Positions 1-6,252 of a stretch of DNA of 8,588 nt are shown piece after piece. Source of the stretch: Deltaproteobacteria bacterium (GTDB lineage Bacteria; Desulfobacterota; Desulfuromonadia; Geobacterales; DSM-12255); contig JAGFXN010000053.1 of the NCBI GenBank assembly GCA_017861215.1, positions 1 to 8,588 of the forward strand, given 5' to 3'. Numbering within the stretch: position 1 is the first letter of the stretch; each line of letters opens with the position of its first letter. The notes beneath the pieces are model-generated. The model searched no databases and was not told the DNA's origin. It was given only the letters and a program-made list of their open reading frames with translations. Made by a program: the position numbers and the translations under genes.

Positions 1-442
1 CGATATCCGTATTATCCGCATCTTCAACACCTATGGACCGCGCATGGCGGAACATGACGGCAGGGTAGTGTCAAACTTCATCACCCAGGCGTTGCGGGGT
101 GAGGATATAACCGTGTACGGGGATGGCAGTCAGACCCGCTCCTTCTGCTATGTAAGCGACCTGGTGGAGGGGATGATCAGGATGATGAACTGCGACGCTT
201 TCACCGGTCCGGTGAACCTCGGCAATCCTGCAGAAACGTCCATACTGGAATTTGCCGAACGGATCATTGCTCTTACCGGCAGCAGTTCGAAGATTGTTTT
301 CAAGCCTCTTCCGGCCGATGATCCGAAGCAGCGCCAGCCTGATATCACTCTTGCCGGTGAAAAACTCGGCTGGCAACCGGTTGTGCCTGTTGAAGAAGGT
401 TTGAAGAATACCATAGATTATTTCGCGGCATTAATGGGCTGA
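1..442 (+). CDS. UDP-glucuronate decarboxylase-like NAD-dependent sugar epimerase/dehydratase, C-terminal part
   Basis: Reading is open from base 2 and gives 146 residues up to the TGA at 440-442; the N-terminal half (Rossmann glycine motif and the YxxxK catalytic pair) lies outside the window. What remains carries the extended-SDR signatures: RIFNTYGPRM near the left edge, then the substrate-binding stretch around GRVVSNFI, VYGDGSQTRSF and the YVSDLVEGM segment, followed by NLGNP. This combination is typical of UXS-type enzymes, which oxidise and decarboxylate UDP-glucuronate to UDP-xylose in the cytoplasm for polysaccharide or lipopolysaccharide synthesis. The C-terminal end (DDPKQRQPDI, then a GWQP segment) also fits that family. 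A close alternative is another NDP-sugar 4-epimerase/dehydratase, because the catalytic residues cannot be seen. The stop overlaps the next possible start by one base, which suggests translational coupling. Confidence 0.88.
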   Translation, partial: DIRIIRIFNTYGPRMAEHDGRVVSNFITQALRGEDITVYGDGSQTRSFCYVSDLVEGMIRMMNCDAFTGPVNLGNPAETSILEFAERIIALTGSSSKIVFKPLPADDPKQRQPDITLAGEKLGWQPVVPVEEGLKNTIDYFAALMG

Positions 443-807
443 TGCCAGAGCAGATCAAGGTCTGGTATTGTAACGCAGGGGGGCATTTCGGCGGCATGCA
501 GAGGAAGATGTATGTCATACCTCTACTGGCAATTGCACTGATCCTGTACTTCACGGTATTCGGCGACAGAGGTCTTTTGCGCATCTATCATCTCAACAAG
601 GAGAGGCGGGAGGTGCAGTTGCGGCTTGACACCCTGAAAAATGAGAATCTGAAGCTGGTCAGGGAAGTCGACGCCCTCAAGAATGACCGCCGTTATCTGG
701 AGAGTATTGCCCGGCGCGATTTTGGCATGGTTCGTAAAAACGAGGTCATTTATCAGTTTCCGCAACAGAAGCCTGCCGTTCCTACCGGAGAGCAGGAAGC
801 TCGCTGA
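442..807 (+). CDS. FtsB/DivIC-family septum formation initiator
   Basis: This is a small bitopic membrane protein of 121 residues from the first ATG. A hydrophobic segment (about residues 24-40, ending LYFTVFGDRG) is followed by a charged, heptad-like coiled coil (about 48-82) and the closing signature YLESIARRDFGMVRKNEVIYQF, which is characteristic of the FtsB/DivIC family. In the divisome FtsB pairs with FtsL and FtsQ and helps switch on septal peptidoglycan synthesis. The start is uncertain. ATG 442 overlaps the upstream stop, but its first ~18 residues do not look like FtsB. ATG 496 (after a G-rich stretch at 477-483) and ATG 508 (with GAGGA only two bases upstream) would both place the membrane segment near the N-terminus, as is usual in the family. 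The family call is firm and the start is not. Confidence 0.87.
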   Translation: MPEQIKVWYCNAGGHFGGMQRKMYVIPLLAIALILYFTVFGDRGLLRIYHLNKERREVQLRLDTLKNENLKLVREVDALKNDRRYLESIARRDFGMVRKNEVIYQFPQQKPAVPTGEQEAR

Positions 808-907
808 CAACTGCATGCCGTTGTCTGCTCTGCGCCTGGTGAAGGATTTCGCCAAGCGCTTTCGCGTTTCTGATGGCGGTGCAGGCTGTCCCGTAGTGCC
901 ATGAGAC

Positions 908-950
908 GATCCCAGCAGAATGTATGCTGATCACCCTGATTCGAACAGCA
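908..950 (+). other. Two mutually exclusive candidate hairpins in the argS leader
   Basis: The 159-nt gap 808-966 has no convincing gene. In its last part, TGCTG (925-929) can pair with CAGCA at 913-917 (7-nt loop, extended by GAT/ATC at 908-910 and 930-932 across a two-base bulge) or with CAGCA at 946-950 (16-nt loop). The second hairpin ends two bases before the argS Shine-Dalgarno. Such an arrangement could modulate access to the ribosome binding site, but five-base stems arise easily by chance, and no T-run terminator or T-box sequence is visible. Confidence 0.2.
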
Positions 951-952
951 GT

Positions 953-969
953 AAGGAGCAGGAAAAGTG
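953..969 (+). promoter_or_regulatory. Shine-Dalgarno that fixes the argS GTG start
   Basis: AAGGAG at 953-958 is followed by an 8-nt spacer and GTG at 967-969. No ATG in this frame precedes the conserved N-terminal domain, so the strong ribosome binding site decides the GTG start. Confidence 0.8.
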
Positions 970-2655
970 TTGGTACGAGATACGTTGCGTGAAATACTGA
1001 AAGCAGTACTTGAAGAGTGTCGTGCAGCGGGCGATCTGCTGTCCGGGAGTTTCCCGCCGCTGGTCATCGAGACTCCGGCTGACCCGCTCCACGGAGATTT
1101 TGCCACAAATGTTGCCATGCAATTGGCAAGGACTGAACGGAAGGCACCGCGTGCGGTAGCTGCCGTTATTGCGGCACAGCTTGCCAAGTCCTCGGCACTA
1201 TTCGCCAGGATCGAGATTGCCGGACCGGGGTTTATCAATTTTTATCTCCAGCCGTCATTCTGGCAGCAGCAGTTACCGGCAGTCCTGGCTGAGGGGTGTG
1301 CCTACGGCTGTTCAGCGACCGGTGCCGGTAAAAAGGTGCAGGTTGAATTTGTCAGCGCCAATCCCACCGGGCCTTTGCATATAGGCCATGGCAGAGGTGC
1401 GGCCATCGGTGACACCATCTGCCGTCTGCTGGCAGCCACCGGCTGGCATGTCAGTCGTGAATTCTACTACAATGATGCCGGGCAGCAGATTGCCAACCTT
1501 GCCCTGTCAGTGCAGGCCCGCTGCCTTGGCTGTGAGCCGGGTGATCCTTCCTGGCCGGCAGACGGCTATCAGGGTGACTACATTACCGAGCTTGCCAGGG
1601 CGTACCTTGCAGGAGAGGCTGTTGATGCGGACGGCTCTGTGGTGACTGCCGCCGCCGATCCGACGGACCTGGAGGCTATTCGCCGCTTCGCCATCGCCTG
1701 TTTGCGGCGAGAGCAGGATCTGGATCTGCTTGCTTTCGGCGTCCAATTCGATAACTACTTCCTCGAATCTTCACTGTACACCGATGGTCTGGTCGACAAA
1801 GCGGTGCAACGGATCACTGACAACGGTTATACCTATGAGCAGGATGGCGCGCTCTGGCTGAAATCAACCGCTTTTGGCGATGACAAGGACCGGGTGATGC
1901 GCAAGTCTGACGGCGGCTACACCTATTTCGTCCCGGATGTCGCCTATCACCTGAACAAATGGGAGCGCGGTTTTGTCCGGGTTGTCAACGAGCAGGGGGC
2001 TGATCACCACAGCACCATTACCAGGGTCAGGGCTGGTCTGCAGGCGCTGGCTGCGGGCGTTCCCGAAAACTGGCCGGAATATCTGCTGCACCAGATGGTT
2101 ACGGTGATGCGCGGCGGCGAAGAGGTAAAGATATCGAAGCGGGCGGGTAGTTACGTGACACTGCGCGAGCTGATCGATGAGGTCGGGCGGGATGCGACCA
2201 GGTATTTCTTCCTGATGCGCAAACCTGACTCGCAGCTGGTTTTTGATATTGACCTTGCCAAGCAGCAGTCAACCGACAATCCGGTTTATTATGTGCAGTA
2301 CGCCCATGCCAGAATCTGCAGGATTTTCGAGTCTGCGGCCGAGTCAGGACGCCATCCGGAAGCAGGCGCCGGAGCAGTTGCACTCCTTGTCGCTGTTGAA
2401 GAGCTTGATATCATGAAGCAGATAGCAGCATTCCCGGAGATAGTAGCAGCAGCTGCCGAAAATTTCGAGCCGCACCGGATAACCTCCTACCTGCATGAAC
2501 TTGCCAGTCTGCTGCACAGTTTCTACAACAGGCACCGGGTGTTGGGAGAAGATGCAGCACTGACGGAGGCCAGGCTTTATCTGCTGACAGCAGTCAGGCA
2601 GATTCTCAGGAACGGTCTGGCCATTCTTGGGGTATCGGCTCCGGAGAAGATGTAA
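967..2655 (+). CDS. argS: Arginyl-tRNA synthetase
   Basis: This 562-residue class I aminoacyl-tRNA synthetase charges tRNA-Arg with arginine using ATP in the cytoplasm. Visible domains in order are the N-terminal additional domain that contacts the tRNA elbow (about 1-95, with HGDFATNVAM near 42-51), the Rossmann catalytic core opening with VEFVSANPTGPLHIGHGRG (HIGH at 138-141), the GADHH segment near 344-348, and the KMSKS-loop equivalent KISKR at 388-392. The C-terminal DALR-type anticodon-binding helical domain starts around 435 with NPVYYVQYAHARI and continues to the end. The length is normal and no motif is missing. It starts with GTG behind a strong Shine-Dalgarno and is followed three bases later by the next gene. 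It is probably the first gene of a unit running through scpB, because the gap in front of it is the longest before scpB. Confidence 0.97.
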   Translation: MLVRDTLREILKAVLEECRAAGDLLSGSFPPLVIETPADPLHGDFATNVAMQLARTERKAPRAVAAVIAAQLAKSSALFARIEIAGPGFINFYLQPSFWQQQLPAVLAEGCAYGCSATGAGKKVQVEFVSANPTGPLHIGHGRGAAIGDTICRLLAATGWHVSREFYYNDAGQQIANLALSVQARCLGCEPGDPSWPADGYQGDYITELARAYLAGEAVDADGSVVTAAADPTDLEAIRRFAIACLRREQDLDLLAFGVQFDNYFLESSLYTDGLVDKAVQRITDNGYTYEQDGALWLKSTAFGDDKDRVMRKSDGGYTYFVPDVAYHLNKWERGFVRVVNEQGADHHSTITRVRAGLQALAAGVPENWPEYLLHQMVTVMRGGEEVKISKRAGSYVTLRELIDEVGRDATRYFFLMRKPDSQLVFDIDLAKQQSTDNPVYYVQYAHARICRIFESAAESGRHPEAGAGAVALLVAVEELDIMKQIAAFPEIVAAAAENFEPHRITSYLHELASLLHSFYNRHRVLGEDAALTEARLYLLTAVRQILRNGLAILGVSAPEKM

Positions 2656-2658
2656 GCC

Positions 2659-3105
2659 ATGGTAAGAGACTACAGTGAACGCCGCCAGCTGCGGACGAAT
2701 ACAGCTCCCAAACGGCCTGCAGTCTGGCCGTACGTACTGCTTATCCTGGTCCTGCTGCTGCTTGCCTTTATGGCCGGGCTGGCAACCGGCTGGTACCTGT
2801 ATCGACCCGGCGGCAAATATTACAAAGCACCGCCAGTTGCTGCACCGTCGGTACCGCAGAAAAGGCAAACTGCTCTGCCGCCGCAGGGCGAGCCGATTGC
2901 ACCGCAATCCTCTCCGCCGCAGGGTCATGACTCCCTTCCCGGACAACCTCCCTACGAAAAAGGGAGTGGAGCGCCGCCGCTGACTTTCTACAACACCCTG
3001 CAGAAAGGGAACAAGGGACTGATGGGTACCGGCATCAACCAACCAAAAGAGGGACAGCAGTCTGCACCGCCAAAACCCGCGGCTTCGCACGCTCCTGAAC
3101 GGTAA
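2659..3105 (+). CDS. Membrane-anchored proline-rich protein, FtsN/SPOR-like but without a SPOR domain
   Basis: The protein has 148 residues: a basic cytoplasmic tail (1-22), one strong hydrophobic segment (about 23-45), and a low-complexity periplasmic part rich in Pro, Gln and Ala with a repeated PPQG (75-78 and 86-89). Near the end lies PLTFYNTLQKGNKG (107-120), then a Gly/Pro/Lys-rich tail. From memory, an FY-x-LPKG-like segment commonly precedes the C-terminal SPOR domain in FtsN-like proteins, and SPOR proteins often follow argS in Geobacter relatives. Here the protein stops about 30 residues after that segment and there is no room for the ~70-residue SPOR fold before the next gene, three bases downstream. 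GGAGAAG at 2643-2649, inside the end of argS, can serve as the ribosome binding site. The role is unknown; a cell-envelope or division function is an inference from architecture and from FtsB upstream. Confidence 0.78.
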   Translation: MVRDYSERRQLRTNTAPKRPAVWPYVLLILVLLLLAFMAGLATGWYLYRPGGKYYKAPPVAAPSVPQKRQTALPPQGEPIAPQSSPPQGHDSLPGQPPYEKGSGAPPLTFYNTLQKGNKGLMGTGINQPKEGQQSAPPKPAASHAPER

Positions 3106-3108
3106 CCG

Positions 3109-3789
3109 ATGGAAAACTTCTTTCTGAAACTCTCCATAATGCTGGTTCCCGGTCTGATGGCAATCACCTGCCATGAGGTTTCGCACGGCTATATCGCCTG
3201 GCTGCGCGGCGACAATACCGCCCGCCATGAAGGCAGGCTGACCCTCAACCCGCTCAAGCATCTTGATATCATCGGCACTCTCATGATCATAGTCATCGGC
3301 ATCGGCTGGGCAAAGCCGGTGCCGGTTAATTTCAATAATCTCCGCAACCCGAAACGGGACATGATCTGGGTTGCCGCTGCCGGTCCGATTACCAATCTGC
3401 TGCTTGCAACCTTCTCCGCCTTCCTGCTCCGCTCTGTCGTCGCCTTTTCTGCGCCGTTCAGCGAAAGTTCCTGGCTGCAGCTCTTCCTCGACCCGATCGT
3501 GCTGATGCTTGCTTTTTCTGTCTACATCAATCTCCTGCTGGCCATTTTCAACCTGATTCCCATTCCGCCGCTTGATGGCGGGCGCGTTCTCGCGGGACTG
3601 CTGCCGTATCGTCAGGCGGCCGCTCTGTCGAGGATCGAGCCATACGGTATGATCATCATTATCGGCCTGGTATTTTTCACTGATATTTTTAAATATGTGC
3701 TCTACCCGTTCCTGAATCTCGGCATTCATCTTCTGGCAGGTTCCGAAAGCAGAATGGTTTTCTCTGTAACCCAATATCTGATGCGATAA
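3109..3789 (+). CDS. Site-2 protease family (M50) membrane metalloprotease
   Basis: This 226-residue integral membrane protein carries both M50 zinc motifs. HEVSH (H22, E23, H26) lies in the first hydrophobic segment, and NLIPIPPLDGG (D156 as third zinc ligand) lies in a later one. Between them is the family segment RLTLNPLKHLDIIGT (43-57), in which NPxxHxDxxGT is typical of the small SpoIVFB/Rip-like branch. At least four further hydrophobic stretches are visible. There is no PDZ or CBS domain, so it belongs to the minimal class rather than the RseP class. These enzymes cut transmembrane segments inside the membrane; the substrate here is unknown. The gene follows the proline-rich protein by three bases with only a weak Shine-Dalgarno, suggesting coupled translation. 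Its stop codon overlaps the trpS ribosome binding site. Confidence 0.93.
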   Translation: MENFFLKLSIMLVPGLMAITCHEVSHGYIAWLRGDNTARHEGRLTLNPLKHLDIIGTLMIIVIGIGWAKPVPVNFNNLRNPKRDMIWVAAAGPITNLLLATFSAFLLRSVVAFSAPFSESSWLQLFLDPIVLMLAFSVYINLLLAIFNLIPIPPLDGGRVLAGLLPYRQAAALSRIEPYGMIIIIGLVFFTDIFKYVLYPFLNLGIHLLAGSESRMVFSVTQYLMR

Positions 3790-3801
3790 GGAGCAAGCAG
3801 C

Positions 3802-4785
3802 ATGAGTTCAAGACGTATTGTCAGCGGCATGAGACCCACCGGAAAACTTCATCTCGGTCATTTTCACGGGGTTCTTGCCAACTGGCTTGAAATGCAGAAG
3901 CAGTACAACTGTTTCTTCTTTGCTGCCGACTGGCACTCCATGACTACCGAGTATGCCGATACTGCCGGGATCCGCGACAGTATCCACGACATGGTGCTGG
4001 ACTGGCTGGCTTTCGGCATCGATCCGGAGAAGAGTACCATTTTCTGCCAGAGTGCCGTGCATCAGCATGCCGAACTCAACCTCATCCTCTCCATGATTAC
4101 GCCGGTCTCCTGGCTGGAGCGCAATCCGACCTACAAGGAGATGCAGGACAACCTGTCGGCAAAGGATCTCTCTACCTTCGGATTCCTCGGCTATCCGGTG
4201 CTGATGGCGGCCGATATCATTCTCTACCGGGCCACAAAAGTGCCGGTCGGCCATGACCAGCTGCCGCATCTGGAAATTACCCGCGAGATTACCCGCCGCT
4301 TCAATCACCTGTATGGCGAGGTATTTCCGGAACCGACGGCACTGCTTACCGAAAGTCCCAAGGTCCTCGGCCTGGATGGCAGGAAGATGAGCAAGTCATA
4401 CGGCAATGCCATTTTTCTCTCCGAGACCGCCGAGGAAACCAGAAAAAAGGTGCTGTCAATGGTGACCGATACCCAGCGGGTACGGCGCAGTGATGCCGGC
4501 GAACCGGACAGCTGTGTCGCCTGGTCCCTGAACCGGCAGTATCTGCCGGCTGTACAGCAGGAGGAGATCTGTGCCGCCTGCCGGACGGCAGCAATCGGCT
4601 GTGTGGATTGCAAGAAGGTTCAGGCCCAGGCTCTGATTGACGCTCTTGCGCCTTTCCGGGCAAAAAGGGAAGAGTTGACTGCCGTGCCGTCCATGGTCTC
4701 TGAAATACTTGCTGCCGGGGCTGTGAAGGCCGCTCAGCATGCTGCCGCGACCATGCTTGATGTCAGGGAAGCACTGAAAGTCTGA
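3802..4785 (+). CDS. trpS: Tryptophanyl-tRNA synthetase with iron-sulfur-type cysteine motif
   Basis: This 327-residue class I synthetase activates tryptophan and loads it onto tRNA-Trp in the cytoplasm. The ATP-binding HIGH equivalent is HLGH (17-20) within SGMRPTGKLHLGHFHG, and the intact KMSKS is at 195-199 within LDGRKMSKSYGNA. The core also contains YPVLMAADI (131-139) and GHDQLPH (150-156). The C-terminal helical region holds C238, C260, C267 and C270 (spacing x21, x6, x2), plus C257. This resembles the four-cysteine [4Fe-4S] motif known from the Thermotoga maritima enzyme, placed near the anticodon-binding site. AAGGAG at 3788-3793, overlapping the stop of the protease gene, sits 8 nt before the ATG. 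The scpA gene starts four bases after its stop. Confidence 0.97.
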   Translation: MSSRRIVSGMRPTGKLHLGHFHGVLANWLEMQKQYNCFFFAADWHSMTTEYADTAGIRDSIHDMVLDWLAFGIDPEKSTIFCQSAVHQHAELNLILSMITPVSWLERNPTYKEMQDNLSAKDLSTFGFLGYPVLMAADIILYRATKVPVGHDQLPHLEITREITRRFNHLYGEVFPEPTALLTESPKVLGLDGRKMSKSYGNAIFLSETAEETRKKVLSMVTDTQRVRRSDAGEPDSCVAWSLNRQYLPAVQQEEICAACRTAAIGCVDCKKVQAQALIDALAPFRAKREELTAVPSMVSEILAAGAVKAAQHAAATMLDVREALKV

Positions 4786-4789
4786 ACCG

Positions 4790-5581
4790 ATGACGGGATC
4801 CGTACAGAACCAGCTTTTTTCTGAAGCGGACGCCATCGCCTGTCTGGTCAGGACAGAGGCCTTTGAGGGGCCTCTTGACCTGCTGCTGCATCTCATCAAA
4901 AAGAACGAAGTGGATATCTACAATATCCCGATTGCCGCCATATCCCGTCAATACCTGGAGTACCTCGATGTCATGCAGGAACTGAACCTGGATGTCGCCG
5001 GCGAGTTCCTGGTGATGGCTTCAACCCTGATTCAGATAAAATCCCAGATGCTCCTTCCGCAGAGCATCGATCCGGAAGTTGATGATGAAAAAATAGAAGA
5101 CCCACGCGCCGAACTGGTCAGAAGGCTGCTTGAGTATGAACGGTACCGTGAAGCCTCGATGGAGCTTGCCTCCAGAAACCTGCTTGACAGAGATGTCTTT
5201 GCCCGCAGTTTTATAGCTCCCGAGCTTGATGCTCTGCCCTCTGCCGAGGCGCTTCCGGAACTAGAGCTTTTTGAGCTGGTCGATGCTTTCCGGCGGATCC
5301 TTGCCAAGGTTCCCCGGGAAAATTTTCATGAAGTCGGCTCTGAAAATATCAGTATTGCCGACAGAATCAGCGACATCCTCGACTTTCTCCAGGGGAAGGA
5401 GACGGTTGACTTTGAGGAACTCTTTGCCGGCAGCAACACCAGGGAATATATTGTCGCCTCCTTTCTTGCCATCCTCGAACTCTGCCGGTTACGGATGATC
5501 AGAATCCTGCAGTATGAAATCTATGGTAGACTGCTGATAAGAAACACGGTAATTCTGGCAGCTGATCCTGCCGTGGAGTGA
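4790..5581 (+). CDS. scpA: Segregation and condensation protein A (kleisin)
   Basis: ScpA is the kleisin subunit that bridges the SMC heads and binds ScpB in the bacterial condensin complex, which compacts and segregates the chromosome. The 263-residue product has the typical N-terminal helical segment EAFEGPLDLLLHLIKKNEVDIYN split around residues 24-46, followed by IPIAAISRQYLEYL, and a long helical region with MASTLIQIKSQMLLP (76-90). An acidic linker follows, then a C-terminal winged-helix domain (about 183-250, with FLAILELCRLRMIRILQ split around 225-241) that would contact the SMC head. The length is normal for the family. The ATG lies four bases after the trpS stop with no strong Shine-Dalgarno, so it probably depends on coupled translation. 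Its stop lies just before scpB. Confidence 0.96.
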   Translation: MTGSVQNQLFSEADAIACLVRTEAFEGPLDLLLHLIKKNEVDIYNIPIAAISRQYLEYLDVMQELNLDVAGEFLVMASTLIQIKSQMLLPQSIDPEVDDEKIEDPRAELVRRLLEYERYREASMELASRNLLDRDVFARSFIAPELDALPSAEALPELELFELVDAFRRILAKVPRENFHEVGSENISIADRISDILDFLQGKETVDFEELFAGSNTREYIVASFLAILELCRLRMIRILQYEIYGRLLIRNTVILAADPAVE

Positions 5582-5588
5582 TTGCTTG
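5575..5588 (+). promoter_or_regulatory. Shine-Dalgarno that supports the scpB TTG start
   Basis: GGAG at 5575-5578, inside the last codons of scpA, is followed by a 7-nt spacer and TTG at 5586-5588. The TTG at 5582 is in another frame. No ATG or GTG in the scpB frame precedes the conserved N-terminal helix, so TTG is the best start. Confidence 0.7.
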
Positions 5589-6161
5589 AGCGAATCCGTC
5601 ATCAGGGAAATAGTCGAAAGCATCCTCTTCGTTGCCGACACCCCGCTCTCTTTCGACCGTCTTGCCAATATTCTTGAAGAGTTTGACCGGGATGAGATCC
5701 GCCGGGCAATCGACGCCATAACCGCCGATTGCAACTCCCAAAGGCGCGGCATGGAACTGGTGCTGGTGGCCGGGGGATACCAGTTCCGCAGCCGCCCGGA
5801 ATACGCCGACTATATCAGGCGGCTGAAGAAGGTAAAGCCTGCCAGATTCAGCCCGTCAGCTCTGGAAACCCTTGCCATCGTCGCCTACCGTCAGCCTGTT
5901 ACCAGAGGGGAGGTCGAGTATCTGCGGGGGGTTGATTCCGGCGGCATCCTGAAAAGCCTGCTCGACAGGAAACTGATCAAAATCATCGGCAAGAAGGATA
6001 TCCCCGGCAAACCTCTTATCTACGGCACCACCCGCGAATTCATGGAAACTTTCAACCTCAAGGATCTGGCTAGTCTGCCGACCCTGAGGGAGATTGAAGA
6101 ACTGGCTGACACCGACAGTGATTTCGAGCAGGTGCCACTGCCGCTGCCGGAAACGGCGTAA
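5586..6161 (+). CDS. scpB: Segregation and condensation protein B
   Basis: ScpB forms dimers that bind the ScpA linker and complete the SMC-ScpAB condensin. The 191-residue product shows two winged-helix domains. The first runs about 5-82, beginning REIVESILFVADTPLS and containing the GGYQFRSRPEY strand-turn. The second runs about 88-165 and carries the family hallmark FSPSALETLAIVAYRQPVTR (88-107), RGVDSGGILKSLL, and PGKPLIYGTT. The C-terminal tail is acidic, as is usual. It starts with TTG four bases after the scpA stop, so the two partners are made together. An 88-nt gap follows. Confidence 0.96.
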   Translation: MSESVIREIVESILFVADTPLSFDRLANILEEFDRDEIRRAIDAITADCNSQRRGMELVLVAGGYQFRSRPEYADYIRRLKKVKPARFSPSALETLAIVAYRQPVTRGEVEYLRGVDSGGILKSLLDRKLIKIIGKKDIPGKPLIYGTTREFMETFNLKDLASLPTLREIEELADTDSDFEQVPLPLPETA

Positions 6162-6181
6162 CTGTTTTTCATGACGGCAGC

Positions 6182-6223
6182 AGCCCGCAGCTCCGCCTGA
6201 CAAAGAGTCTGCGGCAGGGGGCT
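6182..6223 (+). terminator. Weak hairpin after scpB, possible terminator
   Basis: In the 88-nt gap between scpB and the cytochrome gene, CCGCAG (6185-6190) can pair with CTGCGG (6209-6214), or an extended form can add AGCCC (6182-6186) with GGGCT (6219-6223) across a bulge. Only two or three further T residues follow, so it lacks a proper intrinsic-terminator tail. It may attenuate transcription leaving the scpAB unit, or it may be chance structure. Confidence 0.25.
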
Positions 6224-6238
6224 TTGTAGCGACAGAAC

Positions 6239-6252
6239 AAGGAGGCGCTGTG
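6239..6252 (+). promoter_or_regulatory. Shine-Dalgarno that fixes the cytochrome GTG start
   Basis: AAGGAGG at 6239-6245 lies 4 nt before GTG 6250-6252. The spacing is short but the complementarity is strong, and this start gives a complete signal peptide. Confidence 0.7.

Noticed and set aside
806..825. GACAAC/GTTGTC stem at the end of the FtsB-type gene as an intrinsic terminator
   Set aside because: The stem is six pairs with an eight-base loop and is followed by TGCTCTGCG, not by a T-run.
938..952. GATTCGAAC, resembling the T-arm of a tRNA on the - strand
   Set aside because: Only three base pairs flank the loop, and no acceptor, D or anticodon arms can be formed around it.
2344..3774. 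A 476-codon open frame on the - strand across the end of argS, the proline-rich gene and the M50 gene
   Set aside because: It is antisense to three well-supported genes. Its product is an unusually charged, His/Arg/Gln/Asp-rich sequence with no recognisable fold, as expected from reading hydrophobic membrane codons backwards.
6197..6229. CTGACA as a -35 box for a cytochrome promoter
   Set aside because: No acceptable -10 hexamer lies 16-18 bp downstream; the best A/T-rich match is too far away.
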